From: Lentisphaerota bacterium
GTDB taxonomy: Bacteria; Verrucomicrobiota; Lentisphaeria; Victivallales; Victivallaceae
Length of the DNA: 64,000 nucleotides
Direction of reading: 5' to 3'
Assembly (NCBI GenBank): GCA_015061685.1
Contig: SUWD01000001.1
Span: forward strand, 62,001 to 126,000
The translations under genes and the position numbers were made by a program. Position 1 is the first letter of the stretch; the number at the start of each line of letters is the position of its first letter. The notes beneath the pieces were generated by a model, which had not been told where the DNA came from, did no database searches, and saw only the letters and a list, made by a program, of their open reading frames with translations. Below, piece by piece: positions 51,037 to 60,559 of this stretch.

Positions 51037-53574
51037 ATGAAAAATATTGAAGCAAGAGTGGAAAATCTCCTGGAACAGATGACTTTGGAAGAGAAAATCA
51101 CCATGTTATCCGGTTCCAGCTGCATGAAAACAGCAGTTATTCCACGGCTGGGGATCAATCCTCTGGAAGTTGCCGACGGCCCTAACGGCATCAGATCAGC
51201 CGGACAGCCGGAAAGAAAAAATACCGTCGCTCTGCCCGCCGGAGTCGCCCTCGCCGCCACATTCGATACCGATATCGCCGAAAAATACGGCAAAGCTATC
51301 GCATTGGACGCCAACGCAATCGGAGTAAAAGCCAGCCTCGGCCCCGGAGTCAATCTGATGCGTACCCCGCTTAACGGACGCAACTTCGAATACTACGGCG
51401 AAGACCCCGTCCTCGCCGGAAAGATCGCCGCCGGTTACATCCGGGGATGCCAGAAAGAAAAGGTCGCCGCCACCCCGAAACATCTGGCTCTCAACAACCA
51501 GGAAATATGCCGCACTACCATCAGTTCCGATGCGGATGAGAGAACCTTGCGTGAACTTTACCTCAAAGCATTTGAGATCATCGTTAAAGAGAGCGAACCG
51601 TGGATGATGATGTCCAGTTACAACCGTATCAATGGGACCTATGCCTCCGAAAACGGTTTTCTTCAGGAGCAGATAGCCAAACGTGAATGGGGATTCGACG
51701 GCGTAATGGTCTCCGATTGGGGCGGTGCCCACGATACTTTGGGCTGTATGCTCGGCGGTCTGGATCTGGAAATGGGCGGCCCCGGAGTCTATTTGAATTC
51801 ACAAAGGATCATACCGTTGATAAAAGCCGGGAAAATCCCCGAATCCCTCGTCGATGACAAAGTCCGCCGTGTCCTCCGGCTGCTCTGCCGTACCGGAGCG
51901 ATCGACGGCACCGCCGTACAAGGCACATGCGGCGGAGCTGAACAATTGCAGACTGCCGGAGAGTGTGCCGAAAACAGTGCGGTATTGCTGAAAAATTCAT
52001 CCGGCATCCTGCCGCTGGATCTCAAAAAATACCGCAAGATCCTTGTCACCGGCCCGGAAGCCGATTTCCGTCACCATGAGGGTAATCTGCGTTATCAGGG
52101 CGGTGCCGGAGCGACCTTCACCGACCGGGAGGTAACTCCGCTTGCAGGATTGCAGAAATTCGCCGCTGAAAATAATATTGAGTTGCAGTATATCCCCACC
52201 ATCGAATTTCTCCACAACCGCAAAAATCCCGCCGGTTTCCTCGGTTCTTCCGGAGTCAAGTGCCGGATCTATCCGGATGCCGCAGCTATGGAAGCGGATC
52301 TGAAATTGATCCACGAGGAGATCGACCATAAAGGCTTTCTGGAATTCGGTGCGATCGCCACTCTCCCGGAAGGCGGCAGCAGCCTGCCCTGGAAATTCAC
52401 CTCCCGGATCACTGCGGAATTGACTCCGGCTGATTGTGCTGATCCCGGAGTGATCATTGCTGTATCTTCAGGCAAATGCAGTATCACGCTGGATGGCAGA
52501 ACTTACCCGGAAATAAATGCCGGTCTGGAAAACATCCGGTTGCCCCTCGTCCCCGGAAAAACGTCACAGCTGGAAATCATCTACACCCCGCACATACCCC
52601 AAATCGGTTCGGTTCACATCATAAGCGATGATCCCGGAAAACTTCCCGCTGCAAAAAAAGAGTTTCTGGCAGCGGCGGAGAGTGCCGATGCGGTAATTTT
52701 CACCGCCGGACGTCATCACCTGTTTGATAAAGAAGGTATCGGCTTGGGAAATGCCAAAGAAGCGGATATCCCCGATATGAAACTGCCGGACGGTCAGGAT
52801 GATTTCATCAACGAGATCGCCGCCGTCAATCCCAATATGATCGTCACGCTTACCGGCGGTTCGGCAATCGATGTGGAAGCATGGCAGGACAAGGTGTCTG
52901 CGATCCTGATGCTCTGGTATGCCGGGGAAGCCGGAGGGAGAGTTCTGGCGGATATTCTTTCCGGCAAAGTCAACCCCTCCGGCAGAATACCTTTCTCATG
53001 GGCAAAAAATTTGCAGGATTACCCCTGCCACGCCAATAATTCATATCCGGGCAACCGGGATGACAGCGATCCGCACACAAAATACGAAGAAGGTATTTTC
53101 ATCGGCTACCGCCACTTTGACCGGGCAAAAACCGAATTGCGTTATCCATTCGGATTCGGCTTGAGCTACTCGTCTTTTGAGCAGGAATTAGTGGAGGTTA
53201 AACAGACCGGCTTCACCACTTTGGATGCAGCTTGCGAAGTTAGAGTGAAAGTTAGAAACACGTCTTCTGCTGCCGGCAGAGAGGTCATCCAGCTCTACAC
53301 CGGGGCGGTCGATCCGGAATTCCCCCGGCCGGTCAAGGAGTTGAAGTATTTCGCCAAAGTCGATCTGGCTCCCGGTGAAGAAAAGATCGTGAAATTCAAT
53401 TTGCTGTGGGATGATTTTTCCTGCTTCCATCCGCTTAAGAACCATTGGACTTTGCCGATGGGCAAATACCGTATTTTTCTGGCGGCGAATGCAGATGATA
53501 TCATCGACAGCAAAGATATATTCATCGTTGACTTTGACAAGCAGGAGATGAAAGCGGCGATTGCAGGAGTCTGA
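51037..53574 (+). CDS. glycoside hydrolase family 3 beta-glucosidase-like enzyme
   Basis: An 845-aa protein without signal peptide. GH3 N-terminal barrel (~1-300) with nucleophile Asp227 in MVSDWGG and KHLALNNQE substrate loop; GH3 C-terminal alpha/beta sandwich (~320-700) interrupted by a PA14-like insert (~380-540); fibronectin III-like domain at the end (VRVKVRNTSSAAGREVIQLYTG). This layout is typical of cytoplasmic beta-glucosidases/xylosidases of the Bgl-type. Exact sugar not readable. GGAAAACAG precedes the start. Own promoter, followed by hpt. Confidence 0.93.
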   Translation: MKNIEARVENLLEQMTLEEKITMLSGSSCMKTAVIPRLGINPLEVADGPNGIRSAGQPERKNTVALPAGVALAATFDTDIAEKYGKAIALDANAIGVKASLGPGVNLMRTPLNGRNFEYYGEDPVLAGKIAAGYIRGCQKEKVAATPKHLALNNQEICRTTISSDADERTLRELYLKAFEIIVKESEPWMMMSSYNRINGTYASENGFLQEQIAKREWGFDGVMVSDWGGAHDTLGCMLGGLDLEMGGPGVYLNSQRIIPLIKAGKIPESLVDDKVRRVLRLLCRTGAIDGTAVQGTCGGAEQLQTAGECAENSAVLLKNSSGILPLDLKKYRKILVTGPEADFRHHEGNLRYQGGAGATFTDREVTPLAGLQKFAAENNIELQYIPTIEFLHNRKNPAGFLGSSGVKCRIYPDAAAMEADLKLIHEEIDHKGFLEFGAIATLPEGGSSLPWKFTSRITAELTPADCADPGVIIAVSSGKCSITLDGRTYPEINAGLENIRLPLVPGKTSQLEIIYTPHIPQIGSVHIISDDPGKLPAAKKEFLAAAESADAVIFTAGRHHLFDKEGIGLGNAKEADIPDMKLPDGQDDFINEIAAVNPNMIVTLTGGSAIDVEAWQDKVSAILMLWYAGEAGGRVLADILSGKVNPSGRIPFSWAKNLQDYPCHANNSYPGNRDDSDPHTKYEEGIFIGYRHFDRAKTELRYPFGFGLSYSSFEQELVEVKQTGFTTLDAACEVRVKVRNTSSAAGREVIQLYTGAVDPEFPRPVKELKYFAKVDLAPGEEKIVKFNLLWDDFSCFHPLKNHWTLPMGKYRIFLAANADDIIDSKDIFIVDFDKQEMKAAIAGV

Positions 53575-53627
53575 TTTCCGCAGTTTGCGGCAAAATTTCA
53601 TATTGCAGAATCTTACAGGATATCATC

Positions 53628-54149
53628 ATGGAAAAAATCGAAATCATCAAGACACCGGCAGAAGTAAATTGCCGGATACAGGAATTGGGAGCGGAAATAA
53701 CTCAAGCCTGCGGCTCAACTCCTCTGACGATGATCGTAATCATGAATGGCGGTCTCTTTTTTGCGGCGAAACTGGCGGAAGCGATCAAATTGGAGGACTT
53801 CTATATTGATTCGATTGCAGCCGGGAGTTATACGCATGATGTCAGTTCCGGGGTGGTTCAACTGCGTTCCACGCTGAAACTTGATCCGAAAGACCGCAAT
53901 ATATTGATTGTGGATGAGGTGCTGGACAGCGGCAGAACTCTCAAAGCGATCCGGGATAATCTGCTTGCCTTGGGAGCTTTGAGTGTCAAAACGGCGGTGC
54001 TGGTGGAAAAAGAGATCGACCGTCCGGACGGGGTGGCACACGCTGATTGGGCGGGATTTTTCATGGATGACCGCTATTTGATCGGCTGCGGGATGGATTC
54101 CGAAGAAAAATACCGTCATTACCCCGGGATAGCAGTATTGGTGCAGTAA
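53628..54149 (+). CDS. hpt: hypoxanthine phosphoribosyltransferase
   Basis: A 173-aa purine salvage enzyme forming IMP/GMP from hypoxanthine/guanine and PRPP. PRPP loop VDEVLDSGRT at 95-104, flexible loop around SYTHDVSSG, and WAGFFMDDRYLIGCGMD near the base-binding site. AGGA lies upstream of the ATG. Follows the GH3 gene by 53 bp, which contains only a small hairpin (CCGCA/TGCGG) without a T run, so it may be co-transcribed. Confidence 0.94.
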   Translation: MEKIEIIKTPAEVNCRIQELGAEITQACGSTPLTMIVIMNGGLFFAAKLAEAIKLEDFYIDSIAAGSYTHDVSSGVVQLRSTLKLDPKDRNILIVDEVLDSGRTLKAIRDNLLALGALSVKTAVLVEKEIDRPDGVAHADWAGFFMDDRYLIGCGMDSEEKYRHYPGIAVLVQ

Positions 54150-54300
54150 ACAAATTCCGCCTCCTGACAGACTGAAAAAAAGAGGCTCTTTTATGAAGAA
54201 TGCCGGGAAAAAATTCCTTATTCCGCTGACGGCGGCGATAAGAGTGCTGCTGAAATCCTGAATTTTAATCTGCCCAATCCCTCCGGAGAGAAATAACTTC

Positions 54301-55140
54301 TTATGTTTCAGCTTTTTTACCGTGATTTGCCCGGTACTGCCCCGGGCTTTGCTTATAGACCCGGTGAAAACACTGGGAAAAGTAAAACGGATTGTTGAAT
54401 CCGCTGTTCAAAGCGACCGTCTTTATCGGCAAATCCGTAAAAAGCAGCATTTTTTCCGCATAATCCAAACGCTTCTGCAGAACAAAATCCGCCGGAGTAT
54501 GCGAGAAACACTTCCCCCACTTACGGTACAATGTCCGGAGGCTTATCGAATATTTGCGGCAGATATCGTCCAAGGTTATATTTTTGTGGAAATTGGAGTT
54601 GACATAAGAGATGATCTCATAGATCACCGGATCCTGCTCCGTATCAATATTTTTAGCGGCAACCGCCAGAGAAACCTCCTCCAGAAAGCGGAGAAACAAT
54701 CCGTCCATCCGGTCTGCCGCACCGGGAAGGTAAATGTTTTCAATATTGGCAAATATTTCATTCATAACACCTTCTATATGTCTATTCATGGTGAAATTGC
54801 CGGAAAGCGGTTTGCAGATATCCATAATGACATCAAAGTCCTCCACCGGAACGGTGAAGTATAATTCATCATGTTTGGTACCGCTCAATGTATGTAAAGT
54901 CGTGCCTGCCGGAAAAATACTCAAGTACGGCTGTTGTGCAGATGTTTCATGCAGCTCCCCATTGACCAGAGTCCGGGAAATTCCGGGATTGGCCCGCACA
55001 GTACAGCAAAAGTGCGGTACCGTGATGACCCGCTGCCGGGAGTAATAAAGATGATTCTCCTGCCATGCCATATCACGCAGGCGGAATGGTCTTTTTATCA
55101 GCCGCGGCATCTCCAAAAGGTTCAAATACCGGTTTGGCAT
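54301..55140 (-). CDS. AraC-family transcriptional regulator
   Basis: A 279-aa regulator with cupin-like N-terminus (~20-130: HFCCTVRANPGI, SIFPAGTTLHTL) and C-terminal double helix-turn-helix (~180-275: NITLDDICRKYSISLRTLYRKWGKCFSHTPADFV, IKTVALNSGFNNPFYFSQCFHRVYKQSPGQYR). AGGAGAAATT directly before the ATG at 55140 decides the start; the frame runs 21 codons further. Divergent from the pseudopilin/glycosidase cluster it probably activates. Confidence 0.92.
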   Translation of the reverse strand: MPNRYLNLLEMPRLIKRPFRLRDMAWQENHLYYSRQRVITVPHFCCTVRANPGISRTLVNGELHETSAQQPYLSIFPAGTTLHTLSGTKHDELYFTVPVEDFDVIMDICKPLSGNFTMNRHIEGVMNEIFANIENIYLPGAADRMDGLFLRFLEEVSLAVAAKNIDTEQDPVIYEIISYVNSNFHKNITLDDICRKYSISLRTLYRKWGKCFSHTPADFVLQKRLDYAEKMLLFTDLPIKTVALNSGFNNPFYFSQCFHRVYKQSPGQYRANHGKKAET

Positions 55141-55158
55141 AATTTCTCCTGTTTTTGG

Positions 55159-55191
55159 CACGAAAACTAAAATCAAACACCTGTTTTCGTG
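55159..55191. promoter_or_regulatory. 9-bp inverted repeat, AraC operator candidate
   Basis: CACGAAAAC (55159-55167) and GTTTTCGTG (55183-55191) are perfect inverted repeats 15 bp apart, directly upstream of the -35 box of the divergent operon. Confidence 0.55.
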
Positions 55192-55220
55192 TTGTTTTTT
55201 CATTCGTTTGGCAATATAAT
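55192..55220 (+). promoter_or_regulatory. promoter of third glycosidase module
   Basis: TTGTTT, 17 bp, TATAAT. The weak -35 next to the inverted repeat fits activation by the divergent AraC protein. Confidence 0.55.
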
Positions 55221-55310
55221 ATATGGCACGGGATCGAAATAATCAAGCATCAAACACTGATTTACATCAAAAAACAGTGAGTAAATGCCACAAAAAAAGG
55301 AGATCATGCT

Positions 55311-55982
55311 ATGAAAAAAAACTCTTTCCACCCCGGCAGGAAGTCCACCGGATTCACCCTGATTGAACTTCTCGTGGTCATTGCCATCATCGCGATTCTT
55401 GCGGCAATATTGCTTCCGGCATTGACCAAAGCCCGGGAATCCGGCAAAAATGCCGGTTGTCAATCCAATGTCAAGCAGCTTGGCACCCTCGCTCTTTTTT
55501 ATGCCGGTGACAATGATGATTACATGTCCCCTTACCAGACCGCCGATAATGTTTTATGGGTAGCCCGTCTTAAAAAATACGGCAGTGCCGACAATCTTTT
55601 TCAATGTGCCGCCCAGGAACAGCTGATCTATCCCAGTACAACAACACCCACCATCGGCTACGGATATATCTATTCCGGCAATGCTCACACCGTAGGTCTC
55701 CATCAGAATGCCAGATTATCCAAGTACACTTCATTGAGAAGTCCTTCCAAAATCGTAGAGTTATTGGACGCAAAAACCGGCAGCGGTACAATTGCTTCCA
55801 ATACGACCAATGCAGCATACTGCACACGCTGCGGTGTATCCACATCTTCCAATGCTGCCGACCGCCATCACAACCGGATGGCAAATGCTCTTTTCGCCGA
55901 CGGACACGTCTCCGGACTGCTCTGCGATCTGCTCAACACCCAATCTGCCACCAATGATATTCTCGGACACAGCGAAAAATAA
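55311..55982 (+). CDS. pseudopilin-like protein with H-X9-DG motif
   Basis: A 223-aa protein: basic leader ([13 protein letters not shown]), then the prepilin segment [20 protein letters not shown] with Glu+5, and a C-terminal H-x9-DG ([13 protein letters not shown]). AAGGAG precedes the start. First gene of a plus-strand cluster opposite an AraC gene, matching the modules at 5367-14392 and 26865-34785. Prepilin-peptidase processing and assembly into a fibre or secretion system are inferred from the N-terminus only. Confidence 0.87.
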   Translation: MKKNSFHPGRKSTGFTLIELLVVIAIIAILAAILLPALTKARESGKNAGCQSNVKQLGTLALFYAGDNDDYMSPYQTADNVLWVARLKKYGSADNLFQCAAQEQLIYPSTTTPTIGYGYIYSGNAHTVGLHQNARLSKYTSLRSPSKIVELLDAKTGSGTIASNTTNAAYCTRCGVSTSSNAADRHHNRMANALFADGHVSGLLCDLLNTQSATNDILGHSEK

Positions 55983-56006
55983 TAATACAAAACAAGGATA
56001 ACAAAC

Positions 56007-59000
56007 ATGAATAAAACAACCTTATCAATGCTGGCGGCAATTTTTGCCCTTTCCGCATGTTCCACCGAAATATGGCAGGCAGCAGATGATGCCGCATGGA
56101 ACAGGAAATTGAAACTCTCTGAAGACGGCGTCTTTCAAAAACACGCTTATCTCCCGGTACTGAGCAATCAATCTTTCAAAGTCGAGGCAGATAAAAAATA
56201 TACCATTTCCGGAGAATTCCGTCTGGTCAATACCACCAAAGTCGATGCCTTCTTTTTTGGATTCGTACCGCTGGACGCCAATGGCAGACAGATCATGATC
56301 CAGAATTATCAAATCATCCCCCGGACAAACCTTGCAGTTGTCACCCAAAATGCCGCCAAAGGAGCAACCGTCATCAAAATCGCCAATGCCGCCGGATGGA
56401 AAGGCAAAGTAACCAATACTTTTGCCGCATTCAATGCAAAAGAGGACAAAAGCGATCTGCCCAATTATAATACTTACCGTATCAAGGAGCTTAAAATCAA
56501 CGGCAGTGAAGCTGAATTGATCCTCTCTCAAGCTCTGACCACCGACATTGCCGCCGGATCAAAAATCCGGCTGCACGGCATCGGTCCTGCCTATCTCTAC
56601 ACCGGATGCAACGGCAGAAAACTTACTGCAGAATGGACAAAATTCACCGGAACGATCAATTTTGATTCAGGAGCGATCAAATGGCCGCAGGGAACAGCTT
56701 TTGCAAAAGTGGTGATCTTAAGCGGAGGAAGAGACGGTATTATGGAATTCAAAAACGTGCAAGTTTCCGGAGAGGAAGCCGCCCGCCCTTTTGTCCGTGA
56801 GGGAGAAAGCAATCTCTCCCGCAGTGCAGTTATCACCGTCAGCGATTCAGCCGAAGACGCAAAATACCGTCCGGGTTCAATGTATGATCAAAAGGATAAT
56901 ACCGCATATCTGACCGGTGCGGTACATTCAGATCATGATCTTGAATTCACCTGGCACAATAAAAATGTTGATGCCTGCGGCATTGAAATCGATTTCACCC
57001 CGATCAAGTACCGATATCCTGCACTTTTCAGCCCCCAAAAACATCTTGCCGGCAAAAGATTGCCGGATCATCAGGGACAAAGTACCCTTCCGGGGGAAAT
57101 AAAAATCGAAGTAAAACAATACAACAAATGGAGATCTCTCGGCGTATTCCCGGTAAAAAACAATATTTTCTCATATCGTTTCCCTCAAAAACTTTATGAC
57201 GTCCAGCGGATCCGTATCTCATTCCACTCCTCGCCGGAAAACAGAGTCGCCATAAACAACATCATCGTCGCCGGAGAAATCAATACTTACGGGGATTTTA
57301 AATCAGTCACTCCGTCATTGGGGGCAAACGGCAGTTTCTATATCTGGCACAAAGGACTCTATTCCCGCCCTCACACCGCCCCGGTCAGAGTATATTCCCG
57401 GACACGATTTTCTTTGGATGAAAAGAAAATCGAAAAAGCTGTCCTTATGGCAGCGGCATTCAATTACGCAGATATCTATCTCAACGGATCAAAAATTTTA
57501 AGCACCCGTTACACCGGCAGAACCGGGATCCCCAAAGTCGCTTACACCGAAATCCCTGCCGGAGTGCTGAAAAAAGATAATCTGCTTGCCGGAATGAATG
57601 AAAAAACAGATATTTCCGACGGACTCTACGGAATGATTTTTCAGCTGGCGATCCGTTATGCCGACGGCAGTGAAAAAATCATCACCGGCAACGGCAGAAA
57701 CACCCGTACATCATCAGAGCTTATCCCCGGATGGGAAAAGGAGCTTTCCGGTTTTGATTCCTGGCAGAATGCCTTAAATTATTTTCCCTCCGGTGCATAC
57801 CCCGGTGCGATTTGGAATGTCGATTGCAGTACTCCTTTTTTCGATGATGAGATCGAACTTGTCTCCTGTAAATTGACTCCGGAAATCCCCCGGCCCGGTG
57901 AAAAATATCAATTGGAACTTACCTTTGATATCCCCGAACCATTGAAAAATGATTATGCCGTTACCGCAAGATACGGCGATATGCCGGTGGAAATGAATAA
58001 CACCCTTTTTCTCGGCAGCGGTACCACCGGATTGGAAAACGGTCTTACTCAAGGCAGCACCGGCAGACAGACATGTATTATCCGAGGCGTCCTCTTGGAA
58101 GACGTTACCACCTCTCTGCCTTGCCGCCTCACGGTGGCAACCGCAAAGAAACAGGCTTTTATCAAAAGCCGGATCGGGAAAATGCTCCCGCCGCCGGCTG
58201 CCGGACAACTGGATATAATGCTGGGAGCCAAAGAACCGGTTCTGCCAGCCGGATTTCCGGATGCCAAAATAATTGACGGCCGCTTTTATATCGACGGCAG
58301 GCAGACTGCTCCGATGATTTTCGGAGACAACCAATTCTCTGCCGGACGCATCGCCGATCAATTGGATGCCGGAGCATTGCAGATAATCCGTTTCGGCAAA
58401 CAGCTTCCGATCGTGGCCGGAGAAAAAGAACGTTGGAATATGCAGTCACACTATATCGAAATGTGCCGCCAGACAGTAAATTATGCTCTGCGGAAAAATC
58501 CACGTGCCAAAGTGATGATCTGCCTTGACCTCGATCCTGTTGCCAAGTGGGTACTCGCCAATCCGGATGAACAAATAGAACTCGGTGACGGCAGCCGTAC
58601 CATGGGCTTTTATCTCAATATGGAAAAAGGACCCACGATCCAATCATTTGCAAGTCTGGCAAGTCAGCCCGCCCGTAAACTTGTAAGAGACAGCCTTACA
58701 GAACTTTTTCAGCGGCTGGAAAAAGAACCTTTTGCCAATGCGATCGTGGCAAGTGCCCTCTGCTGCGGACTTGCATTTGAAAACAATTGGGGCGTTGACC
58801 GTTATGACTTCAGAAAAGGAAAACGCCGCCGGGAAAACAGCATCACCGGGGATTTCGGTGTCGCCTCAAGGAAAGCACTTGTTCGTTTCCTCGACCGGCG
58901 TTATCCGGACGATGCGGCATGGCGGAAAGCATGGAAACTTGATGACCGGCAGGCAAAGAAAAGTGACCTGCTCTCCTTTATAACATGGCCGCATGAGCGT

Positions 59001-60539
59001 ATTCAAAATATCATGCTCTGGAAAGATCGTCCGGCAGACGAATTTATTTTCCGGGATGGTCAGAAGTACGGCCGTGCCGCTGAAGATATGAATGAATTCA
59101 CCTCTTTGCAGCGGGCGGAATATTTCCTTGAAGCTGCCAAAGCGATCAAATCAGCAACCGACAACCGCATCATTGTCGGAGGCTACATGGGCTACGTCTT
59201 TCCGCAGCTCATCAACAGTCCGGTAGGCAGCAGTGTATATTCCGGTCATGCGATGGCAAAAATTTTGCGTGAAAGCAAAGAATTTGACTTTTTCAGCTCT
59301 CCGCAATGGTATCATCATGCGGATTCTCCGGCATTCTACAGTGTCCTCAATGATTCGCTGACGCTCTACGGTAAAACCTTCATCGCTGAAGGCGACATCC
59401 GTACCCATTCTGCGGCACTGGGCAATATTTTCAACCGGGAAAACATGGTCTCCGATCTCCGCAAAATCGGCGGGCTGCTGCTGACTAAAAAATTCGGAGC
59501 ATGGTTTCTGGGATGGACTTACGGATTTGCCGGTCATCACGGCATACGATACTTCTCCGACCCGGCTCTGCTCCGGGAATTAAGAGCCTTACGGGAAGCA
59601 AGCGAATTGCCGCCGGTACCCGATGCCCCGGATGGCAGCCGTATCGCCATGATCGTCAGCGAACACAGTTCGTTTTATATGGATCTGATATCTCCAGCTA
59701 ATACCGTCCATGCCAATTTGCTCTACAAAAATCTCTACAAATTCATGCAGACCGGTGCCGGATGTGATATTTTCGCCCTGGAAGATCTCCCGCAGATGGT
59801 CAAAAAAGGAACGTTGAAAAAATACCGGTTCATCGCATTCTACAATGCTTTCCATCTGAATAAAGAACTGCGGGATATCATCAATACCAAAGTCAAAACC
59901 GATAACCGGACAGTACTCTTTTTCTATGCTCCGGGTTTCCATGATGACTCTTTCAACACCAATGGTTCTTCCGTCTCAACCGCCGGGATCGCCGATCTTA
60001 CCGGAGTTGACCGGGTGTCGATCATCCGCAAAGATTACATCATCGGAGCTGACTGGGGCAAATACGGCAAAAATGATTGTCTGGTCTGGTGGGATGAGAA
60101 TCAGAAACGGGTTTTCTCGGATAAGATCGGACCGGTTTTCTTCCTCCCGGAAACTGCCGGAGTGAAAAAGCTTGCTTCCCTGACACTGGATGGAGAAATC
60201 CATCCCGATAAGATCGCCGCCGCTGAAATCAAAGGGAAAGATCATACCGTCATCTACATCACCATCCCGGATATACCACAGAAACTGCTGAATCAGATCG
60301 TACGGGATTCCGGAACCATCATAGCCGCCGATGGAGATGTCTTTGTCAACGTCGGCAATGGCTTCATGGTCGTCACCAATGACGGAAAAGCAGGAAACCT
60401 GACTCTGAAATACGGTGTCCCGGTCAACTGGATCGAATTGCCCGGCAATATAAAAAGAGCAGAAAACAGCAAAGAAATAACTTTGCCATTCAAGGAACTT
60501 GAATCCCGGCTTTTCCGGCTTGAACCGGCAACAAAATAA
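56007..60539 (+). CDS. large lipoprotein with GH42-like region
   Basis: A 1510-aa surface protein. Lipoprotein signal about 1-18 (LSAC, lipidated Cys). N-terminal ~750 residues are beta-rich binding modules, including a region like F5/8-type or galactose-binding folds (NIIVAGEINTYG) and a GH2-like sugar-binding part (LYGMIFQLAIRYADGSEKIITG). From ~760 to ~1290 it resembles GH42-type barrels (YIDGRQTAPMIFGDNQFS, FENNWGVDRYDF, FIAEGDIRTHSA) followed by a trimerisation-like alpha/beta domain (IAMIVSEHSSFYMDLIS). The acidic catalytic pair is not certain. Secreted polysaccharide attack is likely; substrate unknown. Confidence 0.65.
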   Translation: MNKTTLSMLAAIFALSACSTEIWQAADDAAWNRKLKLSEDGVFQKHAYLPVLSNQSFKVEADKKYTISGEFRLVNTTKVDAFFFGFVPLDANGRQIMIQNYQIIPRTNLAVVTQNAAKGATVIKIANAAGWKGKVTNTFAAFNAKEDKSDLPNYNTYRIKELKINGSEAELILSQALTTDIAAGSKIRLHGIGPAYLYTGCNGRKLTAEWTKFTGTINFDSGAIKWPQGTAFAKVVILSGGRDGIMEFKNVQVSGEEAARPFVREGESNLSRSAVITVSDSAEDAKYRPGSMYDQKDNTAYLTGAVHSDHDLEFTWHNKNVDACGIEIDFTPIKYRYPALFSPQKHLAGKRLPDHQGQSTLPGEIKIEVKQYNKWRSLGVFPVKNNIFSYRFPQKLYDVQRIRISFHSSPENRVAINNIIVAGEINTYGDFKSVTPSLGANGSFYIWHKGLYSRPHTAPVRVYSRTRFSLDEKKIEKAVLMAAAFNYADIYLNGSKILSTRYTGRTGIPKVAYTEIPAGVLKKDNLLAGMNEKTDISDGLYGMIFQLAIRYADGSEKIITGNGRNTRTSSELIPGWEKELSGFDSWQNALNYFPSGAYPGAIWNVDCSTPFFDDEIELVSCKLTPEIPRPGEKYQLELTFDIPEPLKNDYAVTARYGDMPVEMNNTLFLGSGTTGLENGLTQGSTGRQTCIIRGVLLEDVTTSLPCRLTVATAKKQAFIKSRIGKMLPPPAAGQLDIMLGAKEPVLPAGFPDAKIIDGRFYIDGRQTAPMIFGDNQFSAGRIADQLDAGALQIIRFGKQLPIVAGEKERWNMQSHYIEMCRQTVNYALRKNPRAKVMICLDLDPVAKWVLANPDEQIELGDGSRTMGFYLNMEKGPTIQSFASLASQPARKLVRDSLTELFQRLEKEPFANAIVASALCCGLAFENNWGVDRYDFRKGKRRRENSITGDFGVASRKALVRFLDRRYPDDAAWRKAWKLDDRQAKKSDLLSFITWPHERIQNIMLWKDRPADEFIFRDGQKYGRAAEDMNEFTSLQRAEYFLEAAKAIKSATDNRIIVGGYMGYVFPQLINSPVGSSVYSGHAMAKILRESKEFDFFSSPQWYHHADSPAFYSVLNDSLTLYGKTFIAEGDIRTHSAALGNIFNRENMVSDLRKIGGLLLTKKFGAWFLGWTYGFAGHHGIRYFSDPALLRELRALREASELPPVPDAPDGSRIAMIVSEHSSFYMDLISPANTVHANLLYKNLYKFMQTGAGCDIFALEDLPQMVKKGTLKKYRFIAFYNAFHLNKELRDIINTKVKTDNRTVLFFYAPGFHDDSFNTNGSSVSTAGIADLTGVDRVSIIRKDYIIGADWGKYGKNDCLVWWDENQKRVFSDKIGPVFFLPETAGVKKLASLTLDGEIHPDKIAAAEIKGKDHTVIYITIPDIPQKLLNQIVRDSGTIIAADGDVFVNVGNGFMVVTNDGKAGNLTLKYGVPVNWIELPGNIKRAENSKEITLPFKELESRLFRLEPATK

Positions 60540-60549
60540 AAAATATATT
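60520..60549 (+). promoter_or_regulatory. possible internal promoter before the 648-aa gene
   Basis: TTGAAC, 18 bp, TATATT, only 10 bp before the ATG. If used, the message would be nearly leaderless, which fits the absence of a ribosome binding site there. Confidence 0.35.
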
Positions 60550-60559
60550 ATCTGATTTT

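Noticed and set aside
54193..54261. A 22-codon frame (MKNAGKKFLIPL...) after hpt with AGAGG upstream
   Set aside because: Composition is unremarkable, there is no run of control codons, no clear terminator follows and no gene downstream on the same strand depends on it until 55311.
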